Shown: in pieces, positions 33,595-42,500 of the stretch
How the letters are laid out: each line of letters begins with the position of its first letter
How positions within the stretch are numbered: the first letter of the stretch is position 1
The notes under the pieces: generated by a model
The model's database searches: none
Told to the model about the DNA's origin: nothing
The model's input: the letters and a program-made list of their open reading frames with translations, nothing else
NCBI GenBank assembly: GCA_009268125.1
Contig: WBOU01000001.1
Span: forward strand, 248,001-312,000
Length of the DNA stretch: 64,000 nucleotides
DNA from: Chloroflexia bacterium SDU3-3
GTDB lineage: Bacteria > Chloroflexota > Chloroflexia > Chloroflexales > Roseiflexaceae
Direction of reading: 5' to 3'
Translations under genes and position numbers: made by a program

Positions 33595-33628
33595 GGAGGA
33601 GGATTGCCCAACCCTGAAACCCCACACC

Positions 33629-33763
33629 GTAGGGGCAGGTTTATGCCCGCCCACGATAAAAACGATGCGTCACGCTGTAGGGGCGGCTTTATGCCCGCCC
33701 GCGATGAAAAACCACGTGCAGCTATGACCCACCACGCCGCCAGGGCGGATCTCGTGTCCGCCC
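33629..33763. repeat. Three copies of a palindromic repeat
   Basis: Copies at 33629-33652, 33677-33700 and 33742-33763 share GGGGCGG...TGCCCGCCC (or GTCCGCCC) and can fold into hairpins. Further copies are at 37107-37131 and 60801-60828. They fill the gap between drmD and rmuC; no gene is seen in 33595-33933. Confidence 0.75.
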
Positions 33764-33933
33764 GCACCGTATCGCGCACCCGCACACGGCTGAAACACGA
33801 TAATGACCAATGCGCCCACACCGAATAAAACCAATGCCCGCGACCGCCGCCGCAGCCCGCCCACATATGCGCCCACGCCCATCGCTATACTGAAGAGGCA
33901 GATCAGCCAAGCCGACACGAAAGCGCACAACCC

Positions 33934-35396
33934 ATGGATGCCACCACCCAGATCATCATCATCGCCGCCGCCAGCGCCGCCGGAGCAGCCATCCTGATCA
34001 CCGCCCTGATCGCATGGGCCATCGCCGCCGCCCGAGGCCGCCGCCTGCGCGCCCAGATCGCCCAGCAGACCGAGCGCGCCACCCAGGCCGAGACCGCCCT
34101 AGCCGAGGCCACAGCCAGCATCGCCACGCTCACCGAGCGTGCATCCGCCAGCGCCGAGCGCGCCGACAAAGCCGAGGCCACCCTGAGCGAGCCCAGCAGA
34201 GCATCACCGCCCACGCCGAGCGCGCCGCCAAGGCCGAGACCGCGCTGGAGCGCGAGCAGACCGCCCTGGCCGAGGCCCAGCGGAACGAGCAGCGCATGGC
34301 CGACACCTTCGCCCGCCTGAGCGGCGAGGCCCTGCGCGCCAGCGCCGACCAGCTCTTCCAGCGCGCCGAGCAGCAGTTCCGCAGCCACCAGCAGCTCGCC
34401 CACAGCGACCTCAGCGCCCTGATCGACCCCATGCGCCAGCAGCTCGCCCAGCAGGAGCAGAGCATCCAGGCGCTGGAGGCCAGCCGCCAGCAGGCCTACG
34501 GCAGCATCGAGGCCCAGCTGCGCCAGATGGCCGATGGGCAGCAGAGCCTGACCGCCGCCACCCACAGCCTGACCACCGCCCTGCGCCACCCCGGCGTGCG
34601 CGGGCGCTGGGGCGAGCTCCAGCTGCGCCAGGTGGTCGAGGCCGCTGGCATGAGCGACCTGTGCGACTTCAGCGAGCAGCAGACCATCACCACCGACGAT
34701 GGCACGCGCCAGCGGCCCGACATGGTGATCAAGCTGCCCAACGGGCGCGCGGTCATCGTCGACGCCAAGGTTCCGCTCGACGCCTACCTCGCCGCGCTCG
34801 ACGAGCCAGACGAGGCCAAGCGCCCCGCACTGCTGGCCCGCCACGCCGCCCAGGTGCGCGCGCACGTGGACGCCATGGGCAGCCGCGACTACCAGCGCAG
34901 CCTCGATAGCTCGCACGACTTCGTGGTGCTGTTCATCCCCGGCGAGGTCTTCTACAGCGCCGCGCTGGAGCACGACAGCACGCTGCTGGAGCATGCCATG
35001 GCCAAGAGCGTCATCCTGGCCAACCCCGCCACCCTGATCGGCCTGCTCAAGGCCGTGGCCACCGGCTGGCGCGAGGCCCGGCTCTCCGAAGAGGCCCACA
35101 CCATCAAGACCGAGGGCGAAAACATCTACAAGGCACTCAAGACCGTGGCCGAGCACATGGGCAAGGTCGGCAAGGGGCTGCAAAAATCCGTCGAGGCGTA
35201 CAATAGCGCCATCGGCAGCCTTGAGGGGCGGCTGCTGCCCAGCGCCCGCCGCATGCAGGCGCTCAAGATCAGCGACGAGCAGATCGCCACGCCAGCCCCC
35301 ATCGAGCAGCACCCCCGCCCCATCACCCGCGCCGAGCTGCTGCCCGCCCCCGAGGCTACGCCCAACGATGAGGATGGGCAGGCGCTCACCGCCTAG
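33934..35396 (+). pseudogene. rmuC: RmuC-family protein, frameshifted
   Basis: RmuC-type protein (restricts DNA rearrangement; PD-(D/E)xK-like fold). An N-terminal membrane helix (about 8-30) and a long Ala/Glu/Arg coiled coil are read in one frame from 33934. From about 34185-34200 the sensible frame is one base earlier, where ERAAKAETALEREQTALAEA and the RmuC domain continue (RGRWGELQLRQVVEAAGM, DMVIKLPNGRAVIVDAKVPL) to the stop at 35396. One missing base near 34190 explains this. No slippery heptamer is seen, so real decay or a sequence error is likelier than programmed frameshifting. Without the shift the product would be about 487 residues, normal for RmuC. Confidence 0.85.
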
Positions 35397-35436
35397 TCAT
35401 CACGCTGAATAGAATCTCATCAGGGTGACTGATCCC

Positions 35437-35484
35437 AGGGCTGTTGCCTAGGGCTTGCCCCAAGAAGCCCTAGGCAACAGCCCT
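35437..35484. repeat. Perfect 20-base inverted repeat
   Basis: Arms 35437-35456 and 35465-35484 are exact complements with an 8-base loop (core GTTGCCTAGGGC). It overlaps the 3' end of the tnpB remnant, where a right-end transposon hairpin is expected. Confidence 0.85.
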
Positions 35485-35640
35485 ACAGCCAGAATAGTCA
35501 CGGCGGCGTTTTCGTCACGATCAATAACGAGGCCACATCCCGGACACTAATGCACACCAACGCTCATATCCTTTTCGACCACCTGCCCACAAGGCGAACA
35601 GCGCTTCCTGGTGGACAAAGTTCTGGCGATGGTATGTATA
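35447..35640 (-). pseudogene. Remnant of a tnpB gene (C-terminal part)
   Basis: On the minus strand a degenerate frame reads KRCSPCGQVVEKDMSVGVH, a stop, then CPGCGLVIDRDENAAVTIL. This is the zinc finger and last RuvC Asp motif of TnpB with an internal stop. It continues to a stop inside the 20-base palindrome. Only the last 60 or so codons are left; the rest is gone. Confidence 0.75.
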
Positions 35641-35745
35641 ATAGCGAGGCAATAGGGAGCATAGGGTTAGGGACTGGGCAGTATATTTGCTCGCAGCACA
35701 GTCATCGCCGTTAGGGGTCTATATTCGCAAAAATCACACCCACCC

Positions 35746-35761
35746 GTCCACAAATGTGGAC
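35746..35761. promoter_or_regulatory. Palindrome, possible operator
   Basis: GTCCAC-AAAT-GTGGAC is a perfect 16-base palindrome covering the -35 position of the TATAAT box at 35773. That position suits a repressor site. Confidence 0.5.
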
Positions 35762-35772
35762 TTATTTTCGTG

Positions 35773-35778
35773 TATAAT
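35773..35778 (+). promoter_or_regulatory. Promoter -10 box of the unknown island gene
   Basis: TATAAT, about 98 bases before the ATG at 35876. The -35 position is taken by the palindrome at 35746-35761 and matches consensus poorly, so an activator or repressor may act here. Confidence 0.5.
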
Positions 35779-35875
35779 GGTTGGGTCGTAGGAAATAAGG
35801 GTCGAAAAACGTCTCTCTCAACGATCCTGGGGTTTGGTGGCATATCCATCTACTCCTTTGTATGAGGACACCACA

Positions 35876-37066
35876 ATGCTTGGATCACTGTTTGGCATGA
35901 CCGTCACCCGCGAGATCCCAGCCGCCGTGCTGCACGGCCTGGTGCGCGGGCAATACACCCTCCACGGCGGCGTCATCCGCTGGGCCGCCGGGACCGCCCA
36001 GGCCGGGCAGATCGTCTGCCACCTGCTGCCAGCAGCCAACCTGCTCGCCCCGGTGGCCATGAGCGGCGCAGGCATCCTGGCCGGGGCCATCCCCGTGGTC
36101 GGCGCGATCGGCTCGGTGGTCGCCGCAGGCAGCGGCATCCTGTCGGCCATCAACACCTTCCGCATCCTCAAGGACACCAAAAACATCCTCAAGCTCTCCG
36201 AGCTGAATCTGGCCGTCACCCAGTCGGGGTTCGCCTCGATCGAGCAGCGGCTGGACAGCCTCGACCAGAAGCTCAGCGAGATCAAAGCCAGCGTCGACGC
36301 CATCCAGCGGCTGATGCAGATCGAGCAGCGCTCGGAGCTGCGGGCCGCCCTGGACGAGCTGCGCGGCATCAGCGACGTGCGCGACCCCGAGGTGCGGATC
36401 AAGGCCCTGGTGGCAGCGGCGGGCCAGCTGGCCAAGGCCGGCCTGATCTTCGAGGAGCGCGCCGCTGCCGCCGCCACCCTGCCCGTGGCCATGGCCTGCG
36501 AGGAGTACTTCTGCATCGCCGTGCTGGCCCGCGCCCGCTGCTACGCCGAGCTGCGCGAGCCGACCCGCGCCCTGGGCATCGTGCGCGACCTGGAAAAGCG
36601 CTGGCTCACGCTGGCGCGCGGCATCTCCAAGAAGTTCCTGATCGGCAGCACGCCGGGGCGGCTGTTCTACAGCGACTTCGCCAAGCTGGCCAGCGTGCCC
36701 GAGATCATCAGCTGGCTCGACTTCACCGAAGGCACCGAGAAGGGCATCGGCTGGATCGACGAGCTGCGCACCGCGATGGAGCCGTGGTACTATACCCGCA
36801 CGCCCGAGACCTACGCCTCGTGGCGGCGCATCCGCAACCAGGCCGATATCGACGAGCACCTCCAGCTCCACGAGGCGATCATCCTGCCCGCGCTGCGCAA
36901 GCTGACCGCCCGCGCCGAGGTGCTGTGCAACTACATCGGCCAGTTCGAGCTGATGGAGGCCCACCGCCTGACCGCGCAGGAGTTCGAGGACGCGCTGCGC
37001 AGCGTGGACAAAGCCGACACGGTGGATGACTTTATCATCCTGCGCTCGCCCACGCTGGCGGTGTAG
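35876..37066 (+). CDS. Unrecognised protein with hydrophobic hairpin and coiled coil
   Basis: 396 residues. Residues about 45-100 are a Gly/Ala/Val-rich hydrophobic stretch with two segments (ANLLAPVAMSGAGILAG and AIPVVGAIGSVVAAGSGI) that could insert in a membrane as a hairpin. Residues about 115-150 form a strong coiled coil (IEQRLDSLDQKLSEIKASV). The remainder is helical and charged. GAGGA precedes the ATG at 35876. It has its own promoter and palindrome inside the DISARM island, and lies between the rmuC remnant and the DUF262 gene. A membrane-acting effector is an attractive guess, but no family is recognised and no enzyme motif is visible. Confidence 0.7.
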   Translation: MLGSLFGMTVTREIPAAVLHGLVRGQYTLHGGVIRWAAGTAQAGQIVCHLLPAANLLAPVAMSGAGILAGAIPVVGAIGSVVAAGSGILSAINTFRILKDTKNILKLSELNLAVTQSGFASIEQRLDSLDQKLSEIKASVDAIQRLMQIEQRSELRAALDELRGISDVRDPEVRIKALVAAAGQLAKAGLIFEERAAAAATLPVAMACEEYFCIAVLARARCYAELREPTRALGIVRDLEKRWLTLARGISKKFLIGSTPGRLFYSDFAKLASVPEIISWLDFTEGTEKGIGWIDELRTAMEPWYYTRTPETYASWRRIRNQADIDEHLQLHEAIILPALRKLTARAEVLCNYIGQFELMEAHRLTAQEFEDALRSVDKADTVDDFIILRSPTLAV

Positions 37067-37106
37067 CGGCGCGTCACGCCCGCGCCGAGGGGCAATGCAT
37101 CACACC

Positions 37107-37131
37107 GTCGGGGCGGGCTTTATGCCCGCCC
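37107..37131. repeat. Palindromic repeat, copy 4
   Basis: Contains GGGGCGGGC and GCCCGCCC around TTTAT, followed by GCGATGAAA as in the copy at 33677. It sits between the unknown gene and the DUF262 gene; the gap 37067-37395 holds nothing else I can name. Confidence 0.75.
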
Positions 37132-37395
37132 GCGATGAAAAGCGCTGCGCAGCCAGCGCACACCGCCGCGCCGCAACGCCCAGCCGATACCAAGCGGCGC
37201 ACGCATGGCCGAGGAAATCGGTGGCGATGTCCGCAAATGCGCACGATGCCGTGGGTATAATGGTTAGGAAAGCATCAAGCTGGGTACCATCCAGCCGCAT
37301 GCAGCGCCCGCGCTGGGCGAGCAGGAATAAAACGCGCACCTAACGCCGTTTGTGTCACTCATTGCACTATCTCTGTTGTCAAAGGAACCCGTCTC

Positions 37396-39489
37396 ATGAT
37401 TACCTCGCAGGATCGAGAGATCCAGTCACTCATCAACGACATCCGCGATGGCAAGCTGCTGCTGCCCGAGATGCAGCGCGGGTACGTGTGGAAAGCGCCG
37501 CAGGTGCGCAACCTCTTCGACTCGCTGTATCGCAACTACCCTAGCGGTCAACTACTTGTGTGGGAGACCGATGACCTGCCGTTCTCGCGCCAGGTGAGCG
37601 TGGAAGAGGTCGAGCATGCGCAGCGTAGGCCACAGCTCCTGCTGGATGGCCAGCAGCGGCTCACCTCGCTGGCCGCCGTGATGCTGGGAAGGCCCCTAAT
37701 AGTGCGCGACACCAAGCGCCCGATCGACATTGTATTCAACGTCTTTACCGAGCGCTTCGAGGTGGCTGGCGTGCGGCAGCGCGGCGAGACAGGCTGGATC
37801 TCAGTCTCGAAGCTGTTCACTAGCGGCCCTATGCGCGCGTTGCGCGAGGTGCGTGACGGACTGAGCGACGACGAGGAGGACAAGGTGCTGGAGCGGCTCA
37901 CGCGGCTGGATAACATCAAGAGCTACAAATACCGCGTGAACGTACTGGAAGGGATCAACTACGAAGAAGTAACCGATATTTTCGTACGTATCAACTCCGG
38001 CGGCACCATACTTAACAACGCCGATCTGGCCCTGGCTCAGATCTCGGCCCGCTGGCGCGGCGTCACGGACGAGTTCCACAAGTTCCAGTGGGGCATCTAC
38101 ACCAAGCATAGCCTCTGGCTCGACAACGGCGTCATGCTGCGCACTATGTCGCTGCTCCTCTCGAACCAGAGCAGGCTGAGCCAGTTCTTCCGTGGCGACC
38201 AGCGGCGCGTGGCTGTCGAGGACATCCCCGACGCATGGAATCGCGCCCGCAGCGGCCTGCTGACCGCCATTGAATTCCTCATCCACAACTGCAAGATCGA
38301 CCGGCTGAGCCTGCTGCCCACCAGCTACATCCTGATCACGCTCGCCGCCTTCTTCGACCGCTTCCAGCAGCAGATCACCACCGAGCAATCGCGCGACCTT
38401 CAGCGCTGGGTCTACCTGGCGCTGGCGTGGAGCCGCTACAGCAACGCCAGCGAGACCGCGCTCGATCAGGACTACGCTGCGCTCAACAAACCCAACCCAG
38501 CCAAGGCAATGATCGAGAGCCTTGAGGACAAGGTCGGGCGCGGGCGCAGCATCAGCGAGCGCGAGCTGCGCGACCAGCGCAAAAACTCGCCCTTTATGGT
38601 GCTGAGCTACGTGCTGGCGCGCGAGGCCGAGGCCCAGGACTGGTTCAACAGTGTCAAACTGGGCGGCAGCCAGCCGCTAGAGCTTCACCACATCTTCCCC
38701 AAGGCCGTGCTGGCAAAGAAATACAACCTGCGCGCCGACACGCTGATCATCGATCAGGTGGCAAATCTGGCCTTCCTCTCCAGCAAGGCAAATAATAGCA
38801 TCAGCTCGCGGCAGCCAGCGGAGTATCTTCCCAAGATCGAAGAGCGGCGGCTGCGGGCGCAGCACGTGCCAATGGACCCGGCGCTCTGGACGCTCGACCA
38901 GTTCGAGGCATTTGCGCTCCAGCGGCGCACCATGCTCGCCGATGCGCTCAACACGCTGATCGACTCGCTCTCTGATGCGCCCTCGCTAGTACGCGGGAGC
39001 GAGAAGGCCCAGCTTGAATCGCGCATCGAGGCGCTGGAGCACCAGCTGCGCGACCTGGTGGCCGACCGCCTGACCGAGGCGCGGGGCGAGGGCGCGCTGG
39101 AGCACTGCATTCCGCAGAACACGCGCCGTGGCATCGAGAGCCGCCTGCGGCAGCGCGTGGGCAAAAACCCCTTCGAGGCCGACGAGTTCCGCACGCTGGG
39201 CGATCTGCTCCAGTTCTGCCAGTTCAGCGACTACGCGCGGATCATGCGCGACAACTGGGTGCTGTTCAGCGACACGTTTGGCGAGGGCAAGAGCTTCGAC
39301 CAGCACATCGCGGCGGTGACGACGGCGCGCAACGCCTTCGCCCACAACAACCCGATCGGCAAGGCCGACCTGCTGAGCGCCGAGGCCGGGCTGATCTGGA
39401 TGGAGGACTGCCTGCGCGCCCTGGCCGACCGCGAGGAGCCGGAGGCCGAGGACGAAGACATCCTGGCCGAGGCCGCCGAAGTGGCGTAG
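37396..39489 (+). CDS. DUF262/HNH protein with C-terminal HEPN-like domain
   Basis: 697 residues. The N-terminal DUF262 domain (GmrS-like, ParB-like nucleotide-binding fold) shows QRGYVW near 28, LDGQQRLTSL near 84 and FVRINSGG near 195. A DUF1524-type HNH nuclease lies near 430-465 (LHHIFPKAVL, then NLAFLSSKANNSI). After a coiled segment (535-560), the last 120 residues look like a Swt1/HEPN domain with ARNAFAHNN near 645, which fits the R-x4-H RNase signature. DUF262/HNH proteins of the GmrSD group cut modified phage DNA. Having an RNase-like tail too suggests a two-way effector. It lies 87 bases before the next defence gene. Confidence 0.85.
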   Translation: MITSQDREIQSLINDIRDGKLLLPEMQRGYVWKAPQVRNLFDSLYRNYPSGQLLVWETDDLPFSRQVSVEEVEHAQRRPQLLLDGQQRLTSLAAVMLGRPLIVRDTKRPIDIVFNVFTERFEVAGVRQRGETGWISVSKLFTSGPMRALREVRDGLSDDEEDKVLERLTRLDNIKSYKYRVNVLEGINYEEVTDIFVRINSGGTILNNADLALAQISARWRGVTDEFHKFQWGIYTKHSLWLDNGVMLRTMSLLLSNQSRLSQFFRGDQRRVAVEDIPDAWNRARSGLLTAIEFLIHNCKIDRLSLLPTSYILITLAAFFDRFQQQITTEQSRDLQRWVYLALAWSRYSNASETALDQDYAALNKPNPAKAMIESLEDKVGRGRSISERELRDQRKNSPFMVLSYVLAREAEAQDWFNSVKLGGSQPLELHHIFPKAVLAKKYNLRADTLIIDQVANLAFLSSKANNSISSRQPAEYLPKIEERRLRAQHVPMDPALWTLDQFEAFALQRRTMLADALNTLIDSLSDAPSLVRGSEKAQLESRIEALEHQLRDLVADRLTEARGEGALEHCIPQNTRRGIESRLRQRVGKNPFEADEFRTLGDLLQFCQFSDYARIMRDNWVLFSDTFGEGKSFDQHIAAVTTARNAFAHNNPIGKADLLSAEAGLIWMEDCLRALADREEPEAEDEDILAEAAEVA

Positions 39490-39576
39490 CGCGACAAACC
39501 GCGCGGGGCGGCAAGCGGCGATGCCTCCCCGCGCGCATCCCACCATTCGCACGCATGCTGGCTGGGGAATTAGCTC

Positions 39577-42500
39577 ATGGAAACAGGAACCATAGCCACC
39601 GACCAAATCATAGCCAACCGCATCGAAGATACCCGCCGACGGCTCCTCGACCTTACACGGCGAAACCGCCTGCTTAACCACCGCACCAAAGGCCGCGCAA
39701 CCCTTGGCATCACCAAGGAAATCTCGGCGGAAATCTTCCGGCTCCTCGTTGCCGAGGCCCAGACACTCCAGTTTCTGTCCCGCGAAGAGGCACCCAAGGG
39801 TGTTCTGATCGCCCAGGATGATGACTACGCAGTGAGCGATGATTCTGCGGCCAGCTTCAAGCTTGCGCCTATCGACGCCAAACAGCGCGCCAGCTACCAC
39901 ACCGACAGAAACCTCCAGACCGCGCTGAGCGGCGAATATCTCCAGGCGCGACTGCTCTACCTCGCTCGACAGGCTGAGAGCGCCCGCGAGGAGCAGGGGT
40001 GCAACGTGCTGTTCCTCACGCTGGGCATGGTCGAGTGGCGCGAGCGCGAGCAGAGCGAGCCTTCGCGCGCGCCGCTGATCTTCATCCCGGTCGATCTTCA
40101 ACGCCGCACGGTGCGGAACCGCCACCACATCCAGCGCTATGAGGATGATATCCTGATCAACCCCTGCCTGATCGAGCTGTGCCGCCGTGTGTTCCACTTC
40201 GATCTTCCCACGGTCGAGATCGACGAGACGCTGGATGTGGGAGGATACTTCAGGCAGATCGAAGCGGCACTCGCAGGAATTCCCGGCTGGAACGTGCTGC
40301 CCAATGAGATCCACGTGGGTATCTTCAGCTTCGCCAAACTGCTGATGTACCGCGACCTCGACCACACCACATGGCCCACCCAGCAGGTGCTCACCGCGCA
40401 TCCGCTCATCCGCCAGCTGCTCGGCTGCGGTGACCGGGATTCCCAGCCCGCAGCCTTCCCCTATGCCAACATGCTGGATGAGACCATCCCGCCCGCCCAA
40501 AACTACCAGGTGCTTGACGCCGACTCAAGCCAGCAGGTCGCCATCCAGGCGGTAAAGCAGGGTCTGAGTATGGTGATCGAGGGTCCGCCCGGCACCGGCA
40601 AATCGCAAACGATCACCAATATCATCGCCGAGTGCCTAGCTATAGGCAAAAGCGTGCTGTTCGTCGCCGAGAAATCGGCGGCGCTCTCGGTGGTGAAACG
40701 GCGGCTTGAGGCGGTGGGACTGGGGGCCTATGTGCTGGAGCTACATAGCAACAAGACCAGCAAGCGCATTGTGCTGGATGAGCTACAGCGCACCCTAGAG
40801 AGCTACGAGGACAATATCAGTGTGCCGCGAGCCGACCCGCAGCAGCTCGCCGAGCGGCGAGCGCGGCTTAACGCCTATGCCCAAGCGCTCCACCAGCCGC
40901 TCGGTGCACTGGGCATCACGCCGCACGAGGCCACGCTACACTGCATCGCGCTGCGCGATGTGCCCGAGGCCAGCATCCGCATCGATACGCCGCTCCAATG
41001 GGATCGAGCCGCGCTTGATATGGCCCGCGAGCGCATCACTACCTTCGACCGCTGGCGGCGGCGGGTGGGCGACCCCAGCACCCACCAGTGGCGGCATATT
41101 GGCCTCGACCACATCGACACACTCGCCCGCCAAGAACTACAGCAGCTGCTTGCCGAGATTGTCGCTAGCGTCACCTCGCTGCAAGCCGTGCTGGGGCAGG
41201 CGAGTGCTCTGCTGGCGCTGCCGCTTGCGCCAAGCGGGGCCAGCGCACGGGTCGCGCTCGACCGCCTCACGTTGCTGCTCGCCCTACCCGATCTAGACGT
41301 AGGCATGATTGAGGATGAACGATGGGAAGGATCTGCTGAGGCACTCGATAGCTGGGTGGCGCAGGGGCAGCAATACCAGCAGCAGCGCACCCACCTGATG
41401 GAGGCGTTCATCCCCGAGGCGCTGGAGCAGGACTGGAGCCACATGCTGCTGCGCCGCCAGCAGCACGCCGCATCGCTCGGGCATCGGCTCCTCCCCGACC
41501 CATTTGAAGATAGCATCCTCCAGTGGCTCTTCCCCGACTGGCGGGCCGATTCCGAGCAGCTGCGCCGCTTCCTGAAGCCCGACATCGCCCCAAGCATCGA
41601 GGAGCAGATCGCGCTGCTGACTCAAATAGGCGAACATGTGGCTGAGGGCCAGCAGATCCAAGCGCGCAGCGCAGATCTGGCCCCGCTGTTCCGCAGCCAC
41701 TGGCAGGGGATCGACGCAAGCTGGGAAACCATCAACGCGACGCTCCAGGCGGTACGCACGGCGCGCGCATATGTCCGCGCTGGCACGCTGGATGTGCGGG
41801 TCGCCGCCTTGGTTCTTTCTGGCGGTGGTCGCGCGCAGGCCACAACCCTGTGCGAGGCGCTTCAGCACGCGCTAGGCCGTACCGATGCTGCGTTCTGCGC
41901 ATGGTGTGAGCGCACCAGCACCAGTGACCGCGACTGGCTCGGCGGCTACTGGGAGCAGGGCGCGCTGGGCGATACCCACGCGCAGTTCGCCCATCTGCTC
42001 GGCGCATTCCCAGCGCTCGATGACTGGGTCGCCTACCGCCACGCCCAGGGGCAGCTCGCGCAGCACCTGCCCGCCTTCCTCGCCTGGGCCGAGCGCGCCG
42101 CGCCCGCAGCCGAGGTTGATCTGGCCGATTGCTTCGAGCGCCAGTTCTACCACATCTGGCTCGATGCGGCGCGACAGGAGCGCCCCGCGCTCGCAGGGTT
42201 CCGTGGCGAGGAGCATGAGACGCAGATCCAGGCGTTTATCGGCGACGACCAGCGCTGGATCGCGATCAACCGCCAGCGCGTCGCGGCGGCTGTGCATAGC
42301 CGTAAGCCAAATGTGCTTCAGGCGCTCCACCCGCAGTCCAAGCTCGGCATCCTCAAGACCGAGATAAAAAAGAAGCGGCGCAATATGGCGCTGCGCGCGC
42401 TCTTCACCAAGACGAACGACGCGCTCCAGTCGCTCAAACCGTGCTTTATGATGAGCCCGATCTCCATCGCCCAATATCTCGCGCCGGGCACGATCAGCTT

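Noticed and set aside
33629-33763. Three similar repeats in a row, considered as a CRISPR
   Set aside because: Spacings differ, the repeats are palindromic with variable centres, further copies are scattered singly, and no cas gene is present.
34180-34200. Programmed frameshift in rmuC
   Set aside because: No slippery heptamer or following pseudoknot is visible; a plain one-base loss is simpler.
33903-35312. Minus-strand frame opposite rmuC, intact where rmuC is broken
   Set aside because: Repetitive Ala/Leu/Gly translation without a domain; RmuC motifs lie on the plus strand in two joined frames.
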